64,000 nt of DNA from Cohnella sp. AR92. Its GTDB lineage: Bacteria > Bacillota > Bacilli > Paenibacillales > Paenibacillaceae. The position numbers and the translations under genes were made by a program. Below are positions 16,351-24,740 of this stretch, in pieces. The stretch covers positions 434,001-498,000 of the forward strand of contig NZ_RZJR01000001.1 in assembly GCF_003990975.1 (NCBI RefSeq), read 5' to 3'. How positions within the stretch are numbered: the stretch's first letter is position 1; each line of letters starts with the position of its first letter. The notes under the pieces were generated by a model. That model was not told where the DNA came from, searched no databases, and worked only from the letters and a program-made list of their open reading frames with translations.

Positions 16351-16400
16351 TGGGGCGAACAGCGGCAGGCCAAAGCCTCTGTTCGCCCCATCAGCTTTTT
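16351..16400 (+). terminator. Intrinsic terminator between convergent genes
   Basis: Perfect 12-bp stem TGGGGCGAACAG/CTGTTCGCCCCA (16351-16362 and 16379-16390) followed by T5. Its 3' end touches the stop codon of the minus-strand small gene. Confidence 0.88.
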
Positions 16401-16542
16401 ACTTGGAATGTTTCCCGGGACGGTTGAGCGGCGTAGCGGATTTGGAACGGTCGATCGTATCGTTAACGAACGCCATGTCCTGATTTTTCGCATGCATTTT
16501 TGTCGTGCCTTTGTAGTTGCCTTGATGATTTTGATTCTCCAT
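16399..16542 (-). CDS. Small hydrophilic protein, 47 residues, unknown
   Basis: Short gene encoding a very polar protein rich in Asn, Gln, Lys and His (starts MENQNHQGNYKG, ends LNRPGKHSK). It has no membrane segment or recognised motif. The start at 16542 is supported by AAGGAGAGG 8 nt upstream. Composition and length recall small spore-coat or spore-core proteins of Bacilli, but no family signature is visible and that idea is only a guess. A longer in-frame start (16590) has no ribosome site. Confidence 0.6.
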   Translation of the reverse strand: MENQNHQGNYKGTTKMHAKNQDMAFVNDTIDRSKSATPLNRPGKHSK

Positions 16543-16766
16543 GGGAATCCCTCTCCTTCGGGTGTCGACGGGATGATCGCTCATGGTCATTGTTCTCCGG
16601 AAGCTCTTCTCCTATCCGAGGAAGGAAGTGGGGCGGCGCGGAACTCTAACCGCCGAGTAGACGAGGCAACTCGGATTCCGGTATAATGACCTGAGAATTG
16701 AAGAGGCGAACGATCGCGGGCGGCCTCCGCCAAGAATCGATCGCGCCCAGTCAGGAGTGTTCTTGA

Positions 16767-17867
16767 ATGCCACTTTCTTGTGGAATCGTCGGTCTGCCTA
16801 ACGTCGGCAAGTCGACTTTATTTAACGCCATCACGCAAGCCGGCGCGGAGTCCGCCAACTATCCGTTCTGCACGATCGACCCGAACGTCGGCGTGGTCGA
16901 GGTTCCGGACGAGCGCCTGCAGAAGCTGGCCGACATCGTCACCCCGAACCGGATCGTGCCGACCGCGTTCGAATTCGTCGACATCGCCGGTCTCGTGAAG
17001 GGCGCCAGCCGCGGCGAAGGTCTCGGCAACAAGTTCCTCGCGAACATCCGCGAGGTAGACGCCATCGTTCACGTCGTCCGCTGCTTCGTGGACGAGAACA
17101 TCACCCACGTCTCCGGCAAGATCGACCCGATCAACGATATCGAGGTCATCAACCTGGAGCTCATTCTCGCCGACATCGATTCGGTCGAGAAGAGAATGGA
17201 CCGCTCCCGCAAGAACATGAAGGGCGGGGACAAGAAATACGCTCAAGAGGTCGAAGTGCTGGAGCGCATTCACGCGGCTCTGCTTGAAGAGAAGCCGGCC
17301 CGGAGCGTGGAGCTGTCGGACGAAGAGAAGCTGATCGTGCGCGATCTGCATCTGCTGACGATCAAGCCGGTTCTTTATGCGGCTAACGTTCATGAGAGCG
17401 AAGCGGCGAACTCCGACTCGAACGAGTACGTCGAACGCGTCCGCCAATTCGCGGCTGCGGAAGGCTCCGAAGTCGTTCCGATCAGCGCCAAGGTGGAATC
17501 CGAGATCGCCGAGCTCGAAGGCGAAGACAAGGAGATGTTCCTGGAAGAGCTCGGCCTTAGCGAGTCCGGCCTGGACCGTCTTATCCGCGCGGCCTATAAG
17601 CTGCTCGGCCTGTATACGTACTTCACGGCCGGCGTGCAGGAAGTGCGCGCCTGGACGATCCGCAAGGGCATGAAAGCCCCGCAAGCGGCCGGCGTCATCC
17701 ACACCGACTTCGAACGCGGCTTTATCCGCGCGGAAGTCGTGTCCTACGAGGATCTGGTTGCGGCCGGGTCGATGAACGCGGCTAAGGAGAGAGGCCAGCT
17801 TCGTCTGGAAGGCAAGGAGTACGTCGTGGCAGACGGCGACGTCATGCACTTCCGATTCAACGTTTAA
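16767..17867 (+). CDS. ychF: Redox-regulated ribosome-binding ATPase YchF (Obg family)
   Basis: Cytoplasmic P-loop NTPase of 366 residues, the full length of the family. Walker A is GLPNVGKST (residues 8-16), followed by [12 protein letters not shown] (switch I), [20 protein letters not shown] (switch II) and a C-terminal TGS-like domain with a conserved [15 protein letters not shown] segment. YchF prefers ATP over GTP, binds ribosomes and affects oxidative-stress sensitivity. The ATG lies in a weak site (CAGGAG about 10 nt upstream). It is monocistronic with its own terminator. Confidence 0.97.
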   Translation: MPLSCGIVGLPNVGKSTLFNAITQAGAESANYPFCTIDPNVGVVEVPDERLQKLADIVTPNRIVPTAFEFVDIAGLVKGASRGEGLGNKFLANIREVDAIVHVVRCFVDENITHVSGKIDPINDIEVINLELILADIDSVEKRMDRSRKNMKGGDKKYAQEVEVLERIHAALLEEKPARSVELSDEEKLIVRDLHLLTIKPVLYAANVHESEAANSDSNEYVERVRQFAAAEGSEVVPISAKVESEIAELEGEDKEMFLEELGLSESGLDRLIRAAYKLLGLYTYFTAGVQEVRAWTIRKGMKAPQAAGVIHTDFERGFIRAEVVSYEDLVAAGSMNAAKERGQLRLEGKEYVVADGDVMHFRFNV

Positions 17868-17900
17868 GCTTACCCTACTCATCGTTACAAGGGATGACGG

Positions 17901-17936
17901 ACACCTTCCGCTTTACGAAGCGGAGGGTGTTTTTTT
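17901..17936 (+). terminator. Intrinsic terminator after ychF
   Basis: Stem ACACCTTCCGCTT/AAGCGGAGGGTGT with a 4-nt loop, followed by T7. Confidence 0.93.
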
Positions 17937-17980
17937 ATGGAATCCCCCCGGCTCAGAATCCCCTCTCCCAGTTCTGATCG

Positions 17981-18163
17981 TAACGGATATTTGAAACCTT
18001 TACAGGCCCGGAATAGTTGGGTTTGGATTCTAACGGAAGTGGCAGCCGCTTAGGTGGACTTTAATCTCCCTCGGCGAGGTTAAAATGCTTTTAAGCGTCG
18101 CAAATTTCCGTAAGATTTCAAAATAGCTCTTTGTCGAGGTTTAAGGGGCTGTTATTTCCGTAA
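17981..18163. repeat. Dispersed symmetrical intergenic element, copy A
   Basis: Non-coding element with two forward boxes (TAACGGA at 17981, TAACGGAA at 18031) and two inverted boxes (TTTCCGTAA at 18105, TTTCCGTAA at 18155). Distances between boxes are 50, 74 and 50 nt, identical to copy B at 46080. The arms can pair as a nested palindrome. It carries no ORF with a ribosome site and sits in the ychF-marR gap. Confidence 0.8.
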
Positions 18164-18319
18164 GCCGTAAGCCGGAGTTGCGATTCGTGAACCGTGAACC
18201 GTGAACCGTGAACCGTGAACCGTGAACAGTGAGTCGTGAGGCGTGAGACGTGGGGCGTGAGCTGCGAGCCATATTCCGTGAACCGTATGCCGTGTGCCGT
18301 GTGCGGTATTCCGTGAACC
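18160..18319. repeat. Seven-base-pair tandem repeat array
   Basis: From 18187 to 18319 the sequence consists of 19 units of exactly 7 bp in phase. Units 1-5 are perfect GTGAACC; later units drift (GTGAACA, GTGAGTC, GTGAGGC and so on) and units 14 and 19 return to GTGAACC. Two GTAAGCC units at 18160-18173 precede it. It abuts dispersed element A. Period 7 is not a multiple of 3 and there is no coding signal. Confidence 0.9.
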
Positions 18320-18374
18320 GTTGCTATCGGCTAAGCGGGTGATAATGACTATTCGGTATAACCATCATGAAATG

Positions 18375-18421
18375 CAAAAATCGCTAACCCGCTCCGAGCC
18401 GAGCGCCGTTAGCGATTTTGC
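18375..18421 (-). terminator. Intrinsic terminator of the marR gene
   Basis: On the minus strand, AAAATCGCTAAC and GTTAGCGATTTT flank an inner GCTC/GAGC stem and are followed by a T-run; it begins directly after the MarR stop codon. Confidence 0.85.
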
Positions 18422-18422
18422 C

Positions 18423-18884
18423 TTATGGCCTGCCTTCTTCGCGGCGCTTCTTCAGAAGCTCTTCCGCGGTGCGGTTGAACTTGCCGAGAAGCTCTCCGAA
18501 CTTGAGGCTGTCCTCCGGGTTCCAGTCCCCCAATAGCTTGGCATAATAATCGATGCGGTTTTGTCTCGCCTCTCTCAGCATGCCGGGCACCTCTTCCGTC
18601 ACGCGCAGAAGGCTGATTCTCGCATCGTGGGGGTCTGACGCGCGGGTGACGAAGCCCTTCGCTTCGAGCGAAGCGATCTGCCGGCTCGCTGTGGAGATGT
18701 CGATCTGCATCTCGTCCGCAAGCGCTTTGATGCCGACCGGTCCTTTTTTCTCCAAGTAGCGCAGCATGAGATAAGCCGACCGATCCAGTTGATCGCCGCT
18801 CATGCCGGCCAAGCGGATCGCTTCCGCTCTGCGCATGAAGATGGCGATCTCCAGCTCGATCCGGGCAAACCGTTCGTCTTCCAT
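18423..18884 (-). CDS. MarR family transcriptional regulator
   Basis: Winged-helix regulator of 153 residues. The DNA-binding region is residues about 45-100 (GIKALADEMQIDISTASRQIASLEAKGFVTRASDPHDAR, with the MarR wing motif DPHDAR), flanked by the long dimerisation helices. GGGAGGG precedes the ATG. It is divergent from the YhgE/Pip membrane protein gene, whose promoter contains two palindromes suited to a MarR dimer. It therefore most likely represses that gene; the inducing ligand is unknown. Confidence 0.9.
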   Translation of the reverse strand: MEDERFARIELEIAIFMRRAEAIRLAGMSGDQLDRSAYLMLRYLEKKGPVGIKALADEMQIDISTASRQIASLEAKGFVTRASDPHDARISLLRVTEEVPGMLREARQNRIDYYAKLLGDWNPEDSLKFGELLGKFNRTAEELLKKRREEGRP

Positions 18885-19049
18885 CGGGTGAATCCCTCCC
18901 GTTCCGAATCCTATCCTCTAGCTTACCGTTCCATCCGCGGAGGTTGCAAGCGCTGTCCATTTTCCCGATCTGATTCCGTCGGTCGGCTGCCGTGATTGTT
19001 CGGGGAGAAGGCTTACCCGTCTGGCGCGCATTCGGTCAAAATGTCCCTG

Positions 19050-19100
19050 TTGACGGCCATAAGGTTGTAACATACAATGTTTAAGTTGTAGCATACAACT
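19050..19100 (+). promoter_or_regulatory. Promoter and twin MarR-type operators for the YhgE/Pip gene
   Basis: TTGACG (19050-19055), 17-bp spacer, TACAAT (19073-19078). Operator 1 is TTGTA-ACA-TACAA (19065-19077), covering the -10. Operator 2 is AGTTGTA-GCA-TACAACT (19084-19100), starting at the expected transcription start. Their centres are 21 bp apart, two helical turns, so two dimers would bind the same DNA face. Confidence 0.85.
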
Positions 19101-19157
19101 AAATGAAGCGAGCTTGACGCTTGAGTCGAGCATAGAAGAATAGGAGGCAACACGGAC

Positions 19158-21170
19158 GTGCATAAGAAAAGCTTGTTTCTGCACGATTTGAGGATCATTC
19201 TGAACCATAAGCATCTTCGCATCGCCGCGGCGATTCTGCTCATCATTCCGGTGCTGTACGCGGGCATGTTCCTGGCGGGCTATTGGAATCCTTACGCCAA
19301 GCTGGACAAGCTGCCGGTCGCGGTCGTCAACCTGGATCAAGGAGCCGAGATCTCCGGGCAGCAGTTGGACGTGGGTAGCGATATGGTTGCGGAGTTGGAA
19401 AAGAGCAGGAGCTTTGATTACCGCTACGTAAGCAGCGAGAAGGCGGAGGACGGTCTGGCTTCCGGAGATTATTACCTGAGCATCGTCATTCCGGAAGACT
19501 TCTCGAAGAATGTCGCTTCCTTGAACGGCGACGAGCCCAAGCAAGCGGAGCTGATCTACCGGACGAATCCCGGCAATAACTTCGTGTCCGGCCAGATCGG
19601 CAGTTCCGCGGTGAAGGAATTGAAGGAGAAGGTCAGCGAGAATATTGTCAAAACCTATACGGAGACGGTGATGGCAAGCATCCGGAAGCTGTCCGACGGC
19701 TTTGCCGAGGCGGGCCAGGGCGCGACCAAGTTGTCCGAAGGCGCCGAGAGCGCCAAGAACGGCGCGGACCGGCTGCAAGAAGGCATCGGATCGCTGAAGA
19801 ATGGCGCCTATCGGTTGGCGGACGGCCTGTCTCCGCTCACAAGCGGCATGAAGTCGCTGAGCTCGGGCGTCTCCGAGCTTAAGCAGGGCTCGGCTTCCCT
19901 AGCGGACGGGCTCGCCAAGCTCGAACCCGCTCAATCGCATCTGGCTTCTAGCAGCGCCGAGCTTGATCAAGGCATCGCGCAGTTGTCTTCCGGCCTAAGC
20001 GAGCAGAAGAAGCAGCTGGCGTCGGCAAGCTCCGAAGCGCGGAAGCTTGCCGACGCTCTGAAGCAATTCGCGGATTCGCACCCCGACCTTGCGGGCGACG
20101 AGCAGTTGGCCGCTCTTATAAGCGAGAGCAGCCAACTGGCGACGGATAGCGCGGGCGCACCGGCGTCGGCCGAACGGCTGGCCGAGCAAGCGGTTACCCT
20201 CGGCGTCGGCCACGCCAAGATTACCGCGGGGCTGAAGAGCGTTGGCGCCGGCTTGGATGCCAGCGCAGACGGAGCAGCCAAGCTGGCGGCGGGGGCGAAC
20301 GGCTTCGCAAGCGGCATGAGCAGTTGGAACCAAGGGTTCACCCGGTTCAGCGCCGGCCTTCAATCGCTGGCGGACAACTCCTCGCTGCTCGACAGCGGAG
20401 CCGAACAGCTGGCGCATGGCTTCGTCGGCCTGGTGAACGGCTCGAAGGAGCTGGCCGGCAAGCTGACCGACGCCGCGGCGCAATCCGCGGGAGCCGGGGC
20501 CAGCGACGAGATGCTGGACATGTTCGCGCAGCCGGTGCAGCTGGTCGAGCAGCAAACGACCGATGTGCCGAACTACGGAACGGGCTCCGCCCCGTACTTC
20601 CTTGCGCTCGGGCTGATGGTCGGCGCCTTGATGGCGTTCAACATCATTCCGTTCAAGCTGCCGGGCAGCCCGCGGGTCAGCGGATGGAAGTTCGCACTGA
20701 GCAAGCTCGGGCTGTTCTACACGGTATCCGTCGTCCAGACGATCATCGTCAACCTGCTTCTGAGGTTCGCGTTCGGCATTCATCCGGCGAACCTGTCCCT
20801 TATGCTGCTCTATAGCTTGTTCGTGTCGATGATGTTCATGACGCTGCTGATGATGCTGGTCACCGTCATCGGCAATCTGGGCAAGCTGGTCGGCGTCGCC
20901 CTGCTGGTCGCGCAGTTGTCGGCGAGCGGAGGCACGTTCCCGATGGAGCTGGCCGACGGCTGGCTTCAGGCGCTCGGACGCTGCCTGCCGATGACCTACG
21001 TGCTGAGGGGGTTCCACGCGGTCATCTCGACCGGGGAGTGGAGCATTTTCTGGAAGGAGTTCGGCATCGTTCTGCTCTACTTGGCCGGCTTCGCGCTGGT
21101 CGTCTACCTGAGGATTCGGTCGCAAGCCAAGTCGGGCAAGCTGTACGAAACGCCGGCCGGAGCTCATTAA
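19158..21170 (+). CDS. YhgE/Pip family membrane protein (ABC-2-like)
   Basis: Large membrane protein of 670 residues. One membrane helix near the N-terminus (LRIAAAILLIIPVLYAGMFLAGYW) is followed by an extracellular region of about 430 residues rich in heptad-like repeats (GADRLQEGIGSLKNGAYRLADGL and similar), which should form long coiled coils, then about five C-terminal helices of ABC-2 permease type. The family includes phage receptor Pip and the ESX-associated YueB; roles are in export or envelope function. The GTG start follows AGGAGG at 19142-19147. It is divergent from, and probably repressed by, the MarR regulator. Confidence 0.88.
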   Translation: MHKKSLFLHDLRIILNHKHLRIAAAILLIIPVLYAGMFLAGYWNPYAKLDKLPVAVVNLDQGAEISGQQLDVGSDMVAELEKSRSFDYRYVSSEKAEDGLASGDYYLSIVIPEDFSKNVASLNGDEPKQAELIYRTNPGNNFVSGQIGSSAVKELKEKVSENIVKTYTETVMASIRKLSDGFAEAGQGATKLSEGAESAKNGADRLQEGIGSLKNGAYRLADGLSPLTSGMKSLSSGVSELKQGSASLADGLAKLEPAQSHLASSSAELDQGIAQLSSGLSEQKKQLASASSEARKLADALKQFADSHPDLAGDEQLAALISESSQLATDSAGAPASAERLAEQAVTLGVGHAKITAGLKSVGAGLDASADGAAKLAAGANGFASGMSSWNQGFTRFSAGLQSLADNSSLLDSGAEQLAHGFVGLVNGSKELAGKLTDAAAQSAGAGASDEMLDMFAQPVQLVEQQTTDVPNYGTGSAPYFLALGLMVGALMAFNIIPFKLPGSPRVSGWKFALSKLGLFYTVSVVQTIIVNLLLRFAFGIHPANLSLMLLYSLFVSMMFMTLLMMLVTVIGNLGKLVGVALLVAQLSASGGTFPMELADGWLQALGRCLPMTYVLRGFHAVISTGEWSIFWKEFGIVLLYLAGFALVVYLRIRSQAKSGKLYETPAGAH

Positions 21171-21403
21171 GTCCGTTAATCGTTTGCGGTATGAAGGTAA
21201 GGCAGGGAGTACGCTTAATGGCGGCTTCCTGCTTTTTGCGCAATTGTGCCCGTTTCGCTCGCCTCCCGATAACCGACTGCAAATCCGCCGCAAAGCTTGC
21301 GCTTCTGTGATATAATAAGAAAAAGATTAAACGCGCAGCGACCGCCTGCCGATAGAGCGGCAGCGCCCGGTTAACTGCGATGACTTTAGGAGGTTGAACG
21401 AAC
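21171..21403 (+). promoter_or_regulatory. prfA upstream region
   Basis: A 233-nt gap. The only clear signal is a TATAAT at about 21310-21315 with no strong -35. No terminator stands out after the membrane protein gene, and no small gene with a ribosome site is seen. Confidence 0.35.
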
Positions 21404-22477
21404 GTGCTGGACCGTCTTCAAGCGCTGGCGGACCGCTATGAGAAGCTGAGCGAGCTTCTGTGCGACCCTGACGTCGTGAACGACACGTCGAAGTTGCGCT
21501 CATATGCGAAGGAGCAATCGGACCTGGAGGAAGCGTACCAGGCTTATCTCGAATATAGAACGGTGTTGGCCCAGTTGGACGACGCCCGCGCGCTTCTCGA
21601 CGACAAGCTCGACGAAGAGATGCGCGAGATGGTGAAGCTGGAGATCGAAGAGCTTGAGCCTCGCCAGGCGGAGCTCGAAGAGCGGATTCGCATCCTGATG
21701 CTGCCGAAGGATCCGAACGACGGCAAGAACGTAATCGTGGAAATCCGCGGCGCGGCGGGCGGCGAAGAAGCGAACCTGTTCGCGGCGGAGCTGTACCGGA
21801 TGTACGCGAAGTACGCGGACAGCCAAGGCTGGCGCACGGAGATGCTCGAATCGAGCGTAAGCGATCTTGGCGGATTTAAGGAAGTCATCTTCACGATCAG
21901 CGGCCAAGGCGCCTACAGCAAGATGAAGTTCGAGAGCGGCGCCCATCGCGTTCAGCGCGTTCCGGAGACGGAATCCGGCGGACGCATCCATACCTCGACT
22001 TCTACCGTCGTCGTCATGCCGGAAGCGGAAGAGCTCGACATCGAGATTCTCGATAAGGACATCCGCGTGGATACGTTCTGTTCCAGCGGAGCGGGCGGCC
22101 AATCCGTCAACACGACCAAGTCGGCCGTTCGGGTAACGCACGTTCCGACCGGGATCGTGGCGACCTGCCAGGACGGCAAATCGCAGAACGATAACAAAGC
22201 CAAGGCCCTGCAGGTGCTTCGCACGCGGATCATGGACATCAAGATCCAAGAGGAGGAAGCGAAGTATGCCGGCGAGCGCCGCGAGAAGGTCGGAACGGGC
22301 GATCGCTCCGAACGGATTCGGACCTACAACTTCCCGCAGAGCCGGGTGACCGACCACCGCATCGGCCTGACGATGCACAAGCTGGACGCGGTGCTGAACG
22401 GCGACATGAACGATCTGGTCAACGCTCTTACCCTGGCCGAGCAGACGGACCTGCTGGCCCGGGAGAACATGGCATAA
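21404..22477 (+). CDS. prfA: Peptide chain release factor 1
   Basis: Class I release factor of 357 residues recognising UAA and UAG stop codons. The catalytic GGQ motif lies in GAGGQSVN around residue 231 and is the target of PrmC methylation. The anticodon-like PxT region is not the SPF of RF2, supporting RF1. Start GTG at 21404 follows AGGAGG. The next gene, prmC, modifies this very Gln; they are 82 nt apart and this pairing is conserved across Bacilli. Confidence 0.97.
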   Translation: MLDRLQALADRYEKLSELLCDPDVVNDTSKLRSYAKEQSDLEEAYQAYLEYRTVLAQLDDARALLDDKLDEEMREMVKLEIEELEPRQAELEERIRILMLPKDPNDGKNVIVEIRGAAGGEEANLFAAELYRMYAKYADSQGWRTEMLESSVSDLGGFKEVIFTISGQGAYSKMKFESGAHRVQRVPETESGGRIHTSTSTVVVMPEAEELDIEILDKDIRVDTFCSSGAGGQSVNTTKSAVRVTHVPTGIVATCQDGKSQNDNKAKALQVLRTRIMDIKIQEEEAKYAGERREKVGTGDRSERIRTYNFPQSRVTDHRIGLTMHKLDAVLNGDMNDLVNALTLAEQTDLLARENMA

Positions 22478-22559
22478 TAACGTATCAGGAAGCGGCGCGG
22501 CCTTCTCACCGGAGGCGGGCCGCTTCTCGGTTGTTCGGCGGAATAGGAGGAGTCATCGC

Positions 22560-23600
22560 TTGGAAAAGGAAAATCGGCTGAGAATAAACGAAGCGTGGCG
22601 GATGGGAACGGAACGGCTGCGGGCGGCGGAAGTGGACGAAGCGGAGGCCAATTCCGAGCTTCTGCTCCTGCACGTCTTGGGAATCGGCAAGGCCGAGCTG
22701 CTCCGCGACCTGCGCGAGCCTTTCCCCGAGGGCAAACGGGAGCTCTGGGAACGGGTGTTGGACCGCAAGGCCGCGGGCGAGCCCGCGCAGTACATCATCG
22801 GCGAGCAGGCTTTCTACGGGCGTCCGTTCCGGGTCACCCCGGACGTGCTTATTCCTCGCCCGGAGACCGAGCTTCTCGCCGAAGCGGTGCTGGCGGAGGC
22901 AGCGAGCTGGGACGTGGCGGATGCGAATGCCGCAACGGGTCCTGGCGGGTTGGAGCTAGATACGGCAGCGAACCGAGGGATGACGGACGCGAATACTGCA
23001 ACCTACGGGAGCGGGACGGCAGCGGGCGAAGCAAGGAGCCGCGGGCAGGGGATTCGCGTCGGACGGCCGCTCGTTCTGCTCGACGTCGGCACGGGCAGCG
23101 GCGCCCTTGCCGTGACGCTGGCGGCGGAACGGGAGGATTGGCGCGTCCTCGCCTCCGACCTGTCGCCGGCGGCGCTGGACGTCGCGCGCGGCAATGCCGC
23201 GGCGAACGGCGTGGAGGAACGGATCGAATTCGTGGAAGGGGACCTGCTGATGCCCTTCCTCTGCACGGATGAAAGGCCGGAGGGAATGGCCATCGACATC
23301 CTCGTCTCCAACCCTCCCTATATCCGCTCGGCGGATATGCCGGGTTTGCAGCGGGAGGTGCGCGACTTCGAACCGCATCTGGCGCTGGACGGGGGCGAGG
23401 ATGGGCTGACTCCCTATCGACGCATGGCGGAGCAGCTCGCCCGGCTGCCGCGGCTGCCGCGGCTCGTCGCCTGGGAGATGGGGGCCGGCCAAGCCGACGA
23501 CGCGGCCGAGCTGCTCCGCGCCGTCGCGGACTGGCGTGAGATCCGTTACGTGAAGGATTACGCCGGCATCGACCGCCATGTTATCGCGGTTAAAGATTAA
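22560..23600 (+). CDS. prmC: Release factor glutamine N5-methyltransferase
   Basis: SAM-dependent methyltransferase that methylates the GGQ glutamine of RF1/RF2. At 346 residues it is about 60 longer than usual. The N-terminal helical domain (1-115) and the catalytic domain are separated by a low-complexity Ala/Gly/Thr-rich insert (about residues 118-168). SAM motif I is LLDVGTGSGALAV near residue 172 and the catalytic NPPY is residues 251-254. TTG start after GGAGGAG. A strong terminator follows. Confidence 0.95.
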   Translation: MEKENRLRINEAWRMGTERLRAAEVDEAEANSELLLLHVLGIGKAELLRDLREPFPEGKRELWERVLDRKAAGEPAQYIIGEQAFYGRPFRVTPDVLIPRPETELLAEAVLAEAASWDVADANAATGPGGLELDTAANRGMTDANTATYGSGTAAGEARSRGQGIRVGRPLVLLDVGTGSGALAVTLAAEREDWRVLASDLSPAALDVARGNAAANGVEERIEFVEGDLLMPFLCTDERPEGMAIDILVSNPPYIRSADMPGLQREVRDFEPHLALDGGEDGLTPYRRMAEQLARLPRLPRLVAWEMGAGQADDAAELLRAVADWREIRYVKDYAGIDRHVIAVKD

Positions 23601-23608
23601 CCTGCTTA

Positions 23609-23645
23609 ATACCCGCCAGGGATTCTCCTGGCGGGTATTTTTTTG
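23609..23645 (+). terminator. Intrinsic terminator after prmC
   Basis: Perfect 12-bp stem ATACCCGCCAGG/CCTGGCGGGTAT with a 6-nt loop and T7. It isolates spoIIR from the prfA-prmC unit. Confidence 0.95.
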
Positions 23646-23827
23646 CTTTGCGTGGCAGGCTGGGACTCTACTGGCCCACCAATGGTGCCTGTTAGTAGGC
23701 CTATGGCCGGGGACGAGCAGAAGGGTGGTACTGAGTGCAACAAATTAGCTAGTAGGCGGGGCGAACGGGCGAAAGTTGGGGCAGAGGATAGAGATTTTCT
23801 CAGCGGCCGAAAAACATAGATTCGCAG

Positions 23828-23855
23828 GTTTAGAGTTTAAGAGAGGGGACATACT
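23828..23855 (+). promoter_or_regulatory. Candidate sigma-F promoter of spoIIR
   Basis: GGACATACT at 23847-23855 fits the sigma-F -10 pattern GGnnAnAnT at every fixed position. A GTTTA at 23828-23832 matches the GYATA -35 in four of five bases, with a slightly short 14-nt spacer. spoIIR is a known sigma-F target in B. subtilis, and this is the only such match I see in the gap. Confidence 0.5.
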
Positions 23856-23918
23856 AGGGCTAAGACGTTCCGGAACGCATCGAGCGGCGCCGACGGGCGC
23901 TCCAAGGAGCGAGAAACG

Positions 23919-24689
23919 ATGCGTGGTCCCAGCCATTATTCTTTTATTTCTTTTGCTAGAATGATCCTTATTTCCATGGTTGCCCTTCTTATCGGCGGTA
24001 CGATTTATCTTGCGCAAGCAGGTACGACAACAGCGTCCGGCAATAGCAATGATGCGGTGATCATCCCGCAGGATTCCATCCGAATTCGAATTATCGCTCA
24101 GTCGGACAGCGAAGAGGATCAGGCGATCAAGCGCGCCGTGCGCGACCAAGTGGCCGACCTGATCGTATCGTGGGGCGAGATGCCCTCCACGCTGTCCGAA
24201 GCGAGAGATTTCATAGAAGCTCGCCTGGACGAAGTCCAGAGCACGACGGATCGCACCCTTCGGGAGGTCAAGGCCTCATACGGAGCCAAGATCGAGCTTG
24301 CCAAGGTCCCCTTCCCGGAGAAAACGTTCAAAGGAAAGGATTACCCGGCTGCCGACTACGAAGCGCTCCGCATCACGCTAGGCGAGGGAGAAGGGGCGAA
24401 CTGGTGGTGCGTGCTGTTCCCGCCGCTCTGCTTGACGGCGGCAACGTCTCAAGACGAGGCTTCCGCGGCAACGGAGCCCGCGCAAACGTCGGCGCCGACA
24501 AAGCAAACGGCCAAAGAGAGCGGCAAGACCGCCGAGAAGACCGCGTCCGTATCGAAAGCGAAAGCCCAATCCCAAGGCCAAGCAAACGATCAGGACCAGG
24601 CGCAGGAAGAAGCGGAGAAGCCCCATGCGGAATTTTTCCTGTGGGTGATTCTGAAGAAGCTGTTCGCCTTCATCGCCTCTCTGTTCTAA
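23919..24689 (+). CDS. spoIIR: Stage II sporulation protein R
   Basis: Signal protein made in the forespore under sigma-F and secreted to the intermembrane space, where it triggers SpoIIGA to process pro-sigma-E. The sequence has an N-terminal membrane/signal segment (residues 12-30), the family core starting IRIRIIAQSDSEEDQAIK and the hallmark NWWCVLFPPLC near residue 165. After the core comes an Ala/Lys/Gln-rich linker and a hydrophobic tail (FFLWVILKKLFAFIASLF), an extension relative to the B. subtilis protein. AAGGAG precedes the ATG. Confidence 0.93.
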   Translation: MRGPSHYSFISFARMILISMVALLIGGTIYLAQAGTTTASGNSNDAVIIPQDSIRIRIIAQSDSEEDQAIKRAVRDQVADLIVSWGEMPSTLSEARDFIEARLDEVQSTTDRTLREVKASYGAKIELAKVPFPEKTFKGKDYPAADYEALRITLGEGEGANWWCVLFPPLCLTAATSQDEASAATEPAQTSAPTKQTAKESGKTAEKTASVSKAKAQSQGQANDQDQAQEEAEKPHAEFFLWVILKKLFAFIASLF

Positions 24690-24740
24690 ACGGCGTGTGA
24701 TATAATAGTTGCATTAAAGCTCAGGCAGGATGGATAAGTC

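Noticed and set aside
16818-17882. Long minus-strand open frame opposite ychF, and similar long frames opposite alpha-galactosidase, atpD, glyA and nuoM
   Set aside because: They are GC-rich antisense shadows of strong genes, with no ribosome site and unnatural composition.
18160-18319. Possible CRISPR array or coding repeat
   Set aside because: The period is 7 bp with no spacers, so not CRISPR; 7 is not a multiple of 3 and no RBS-linked frame covers it.
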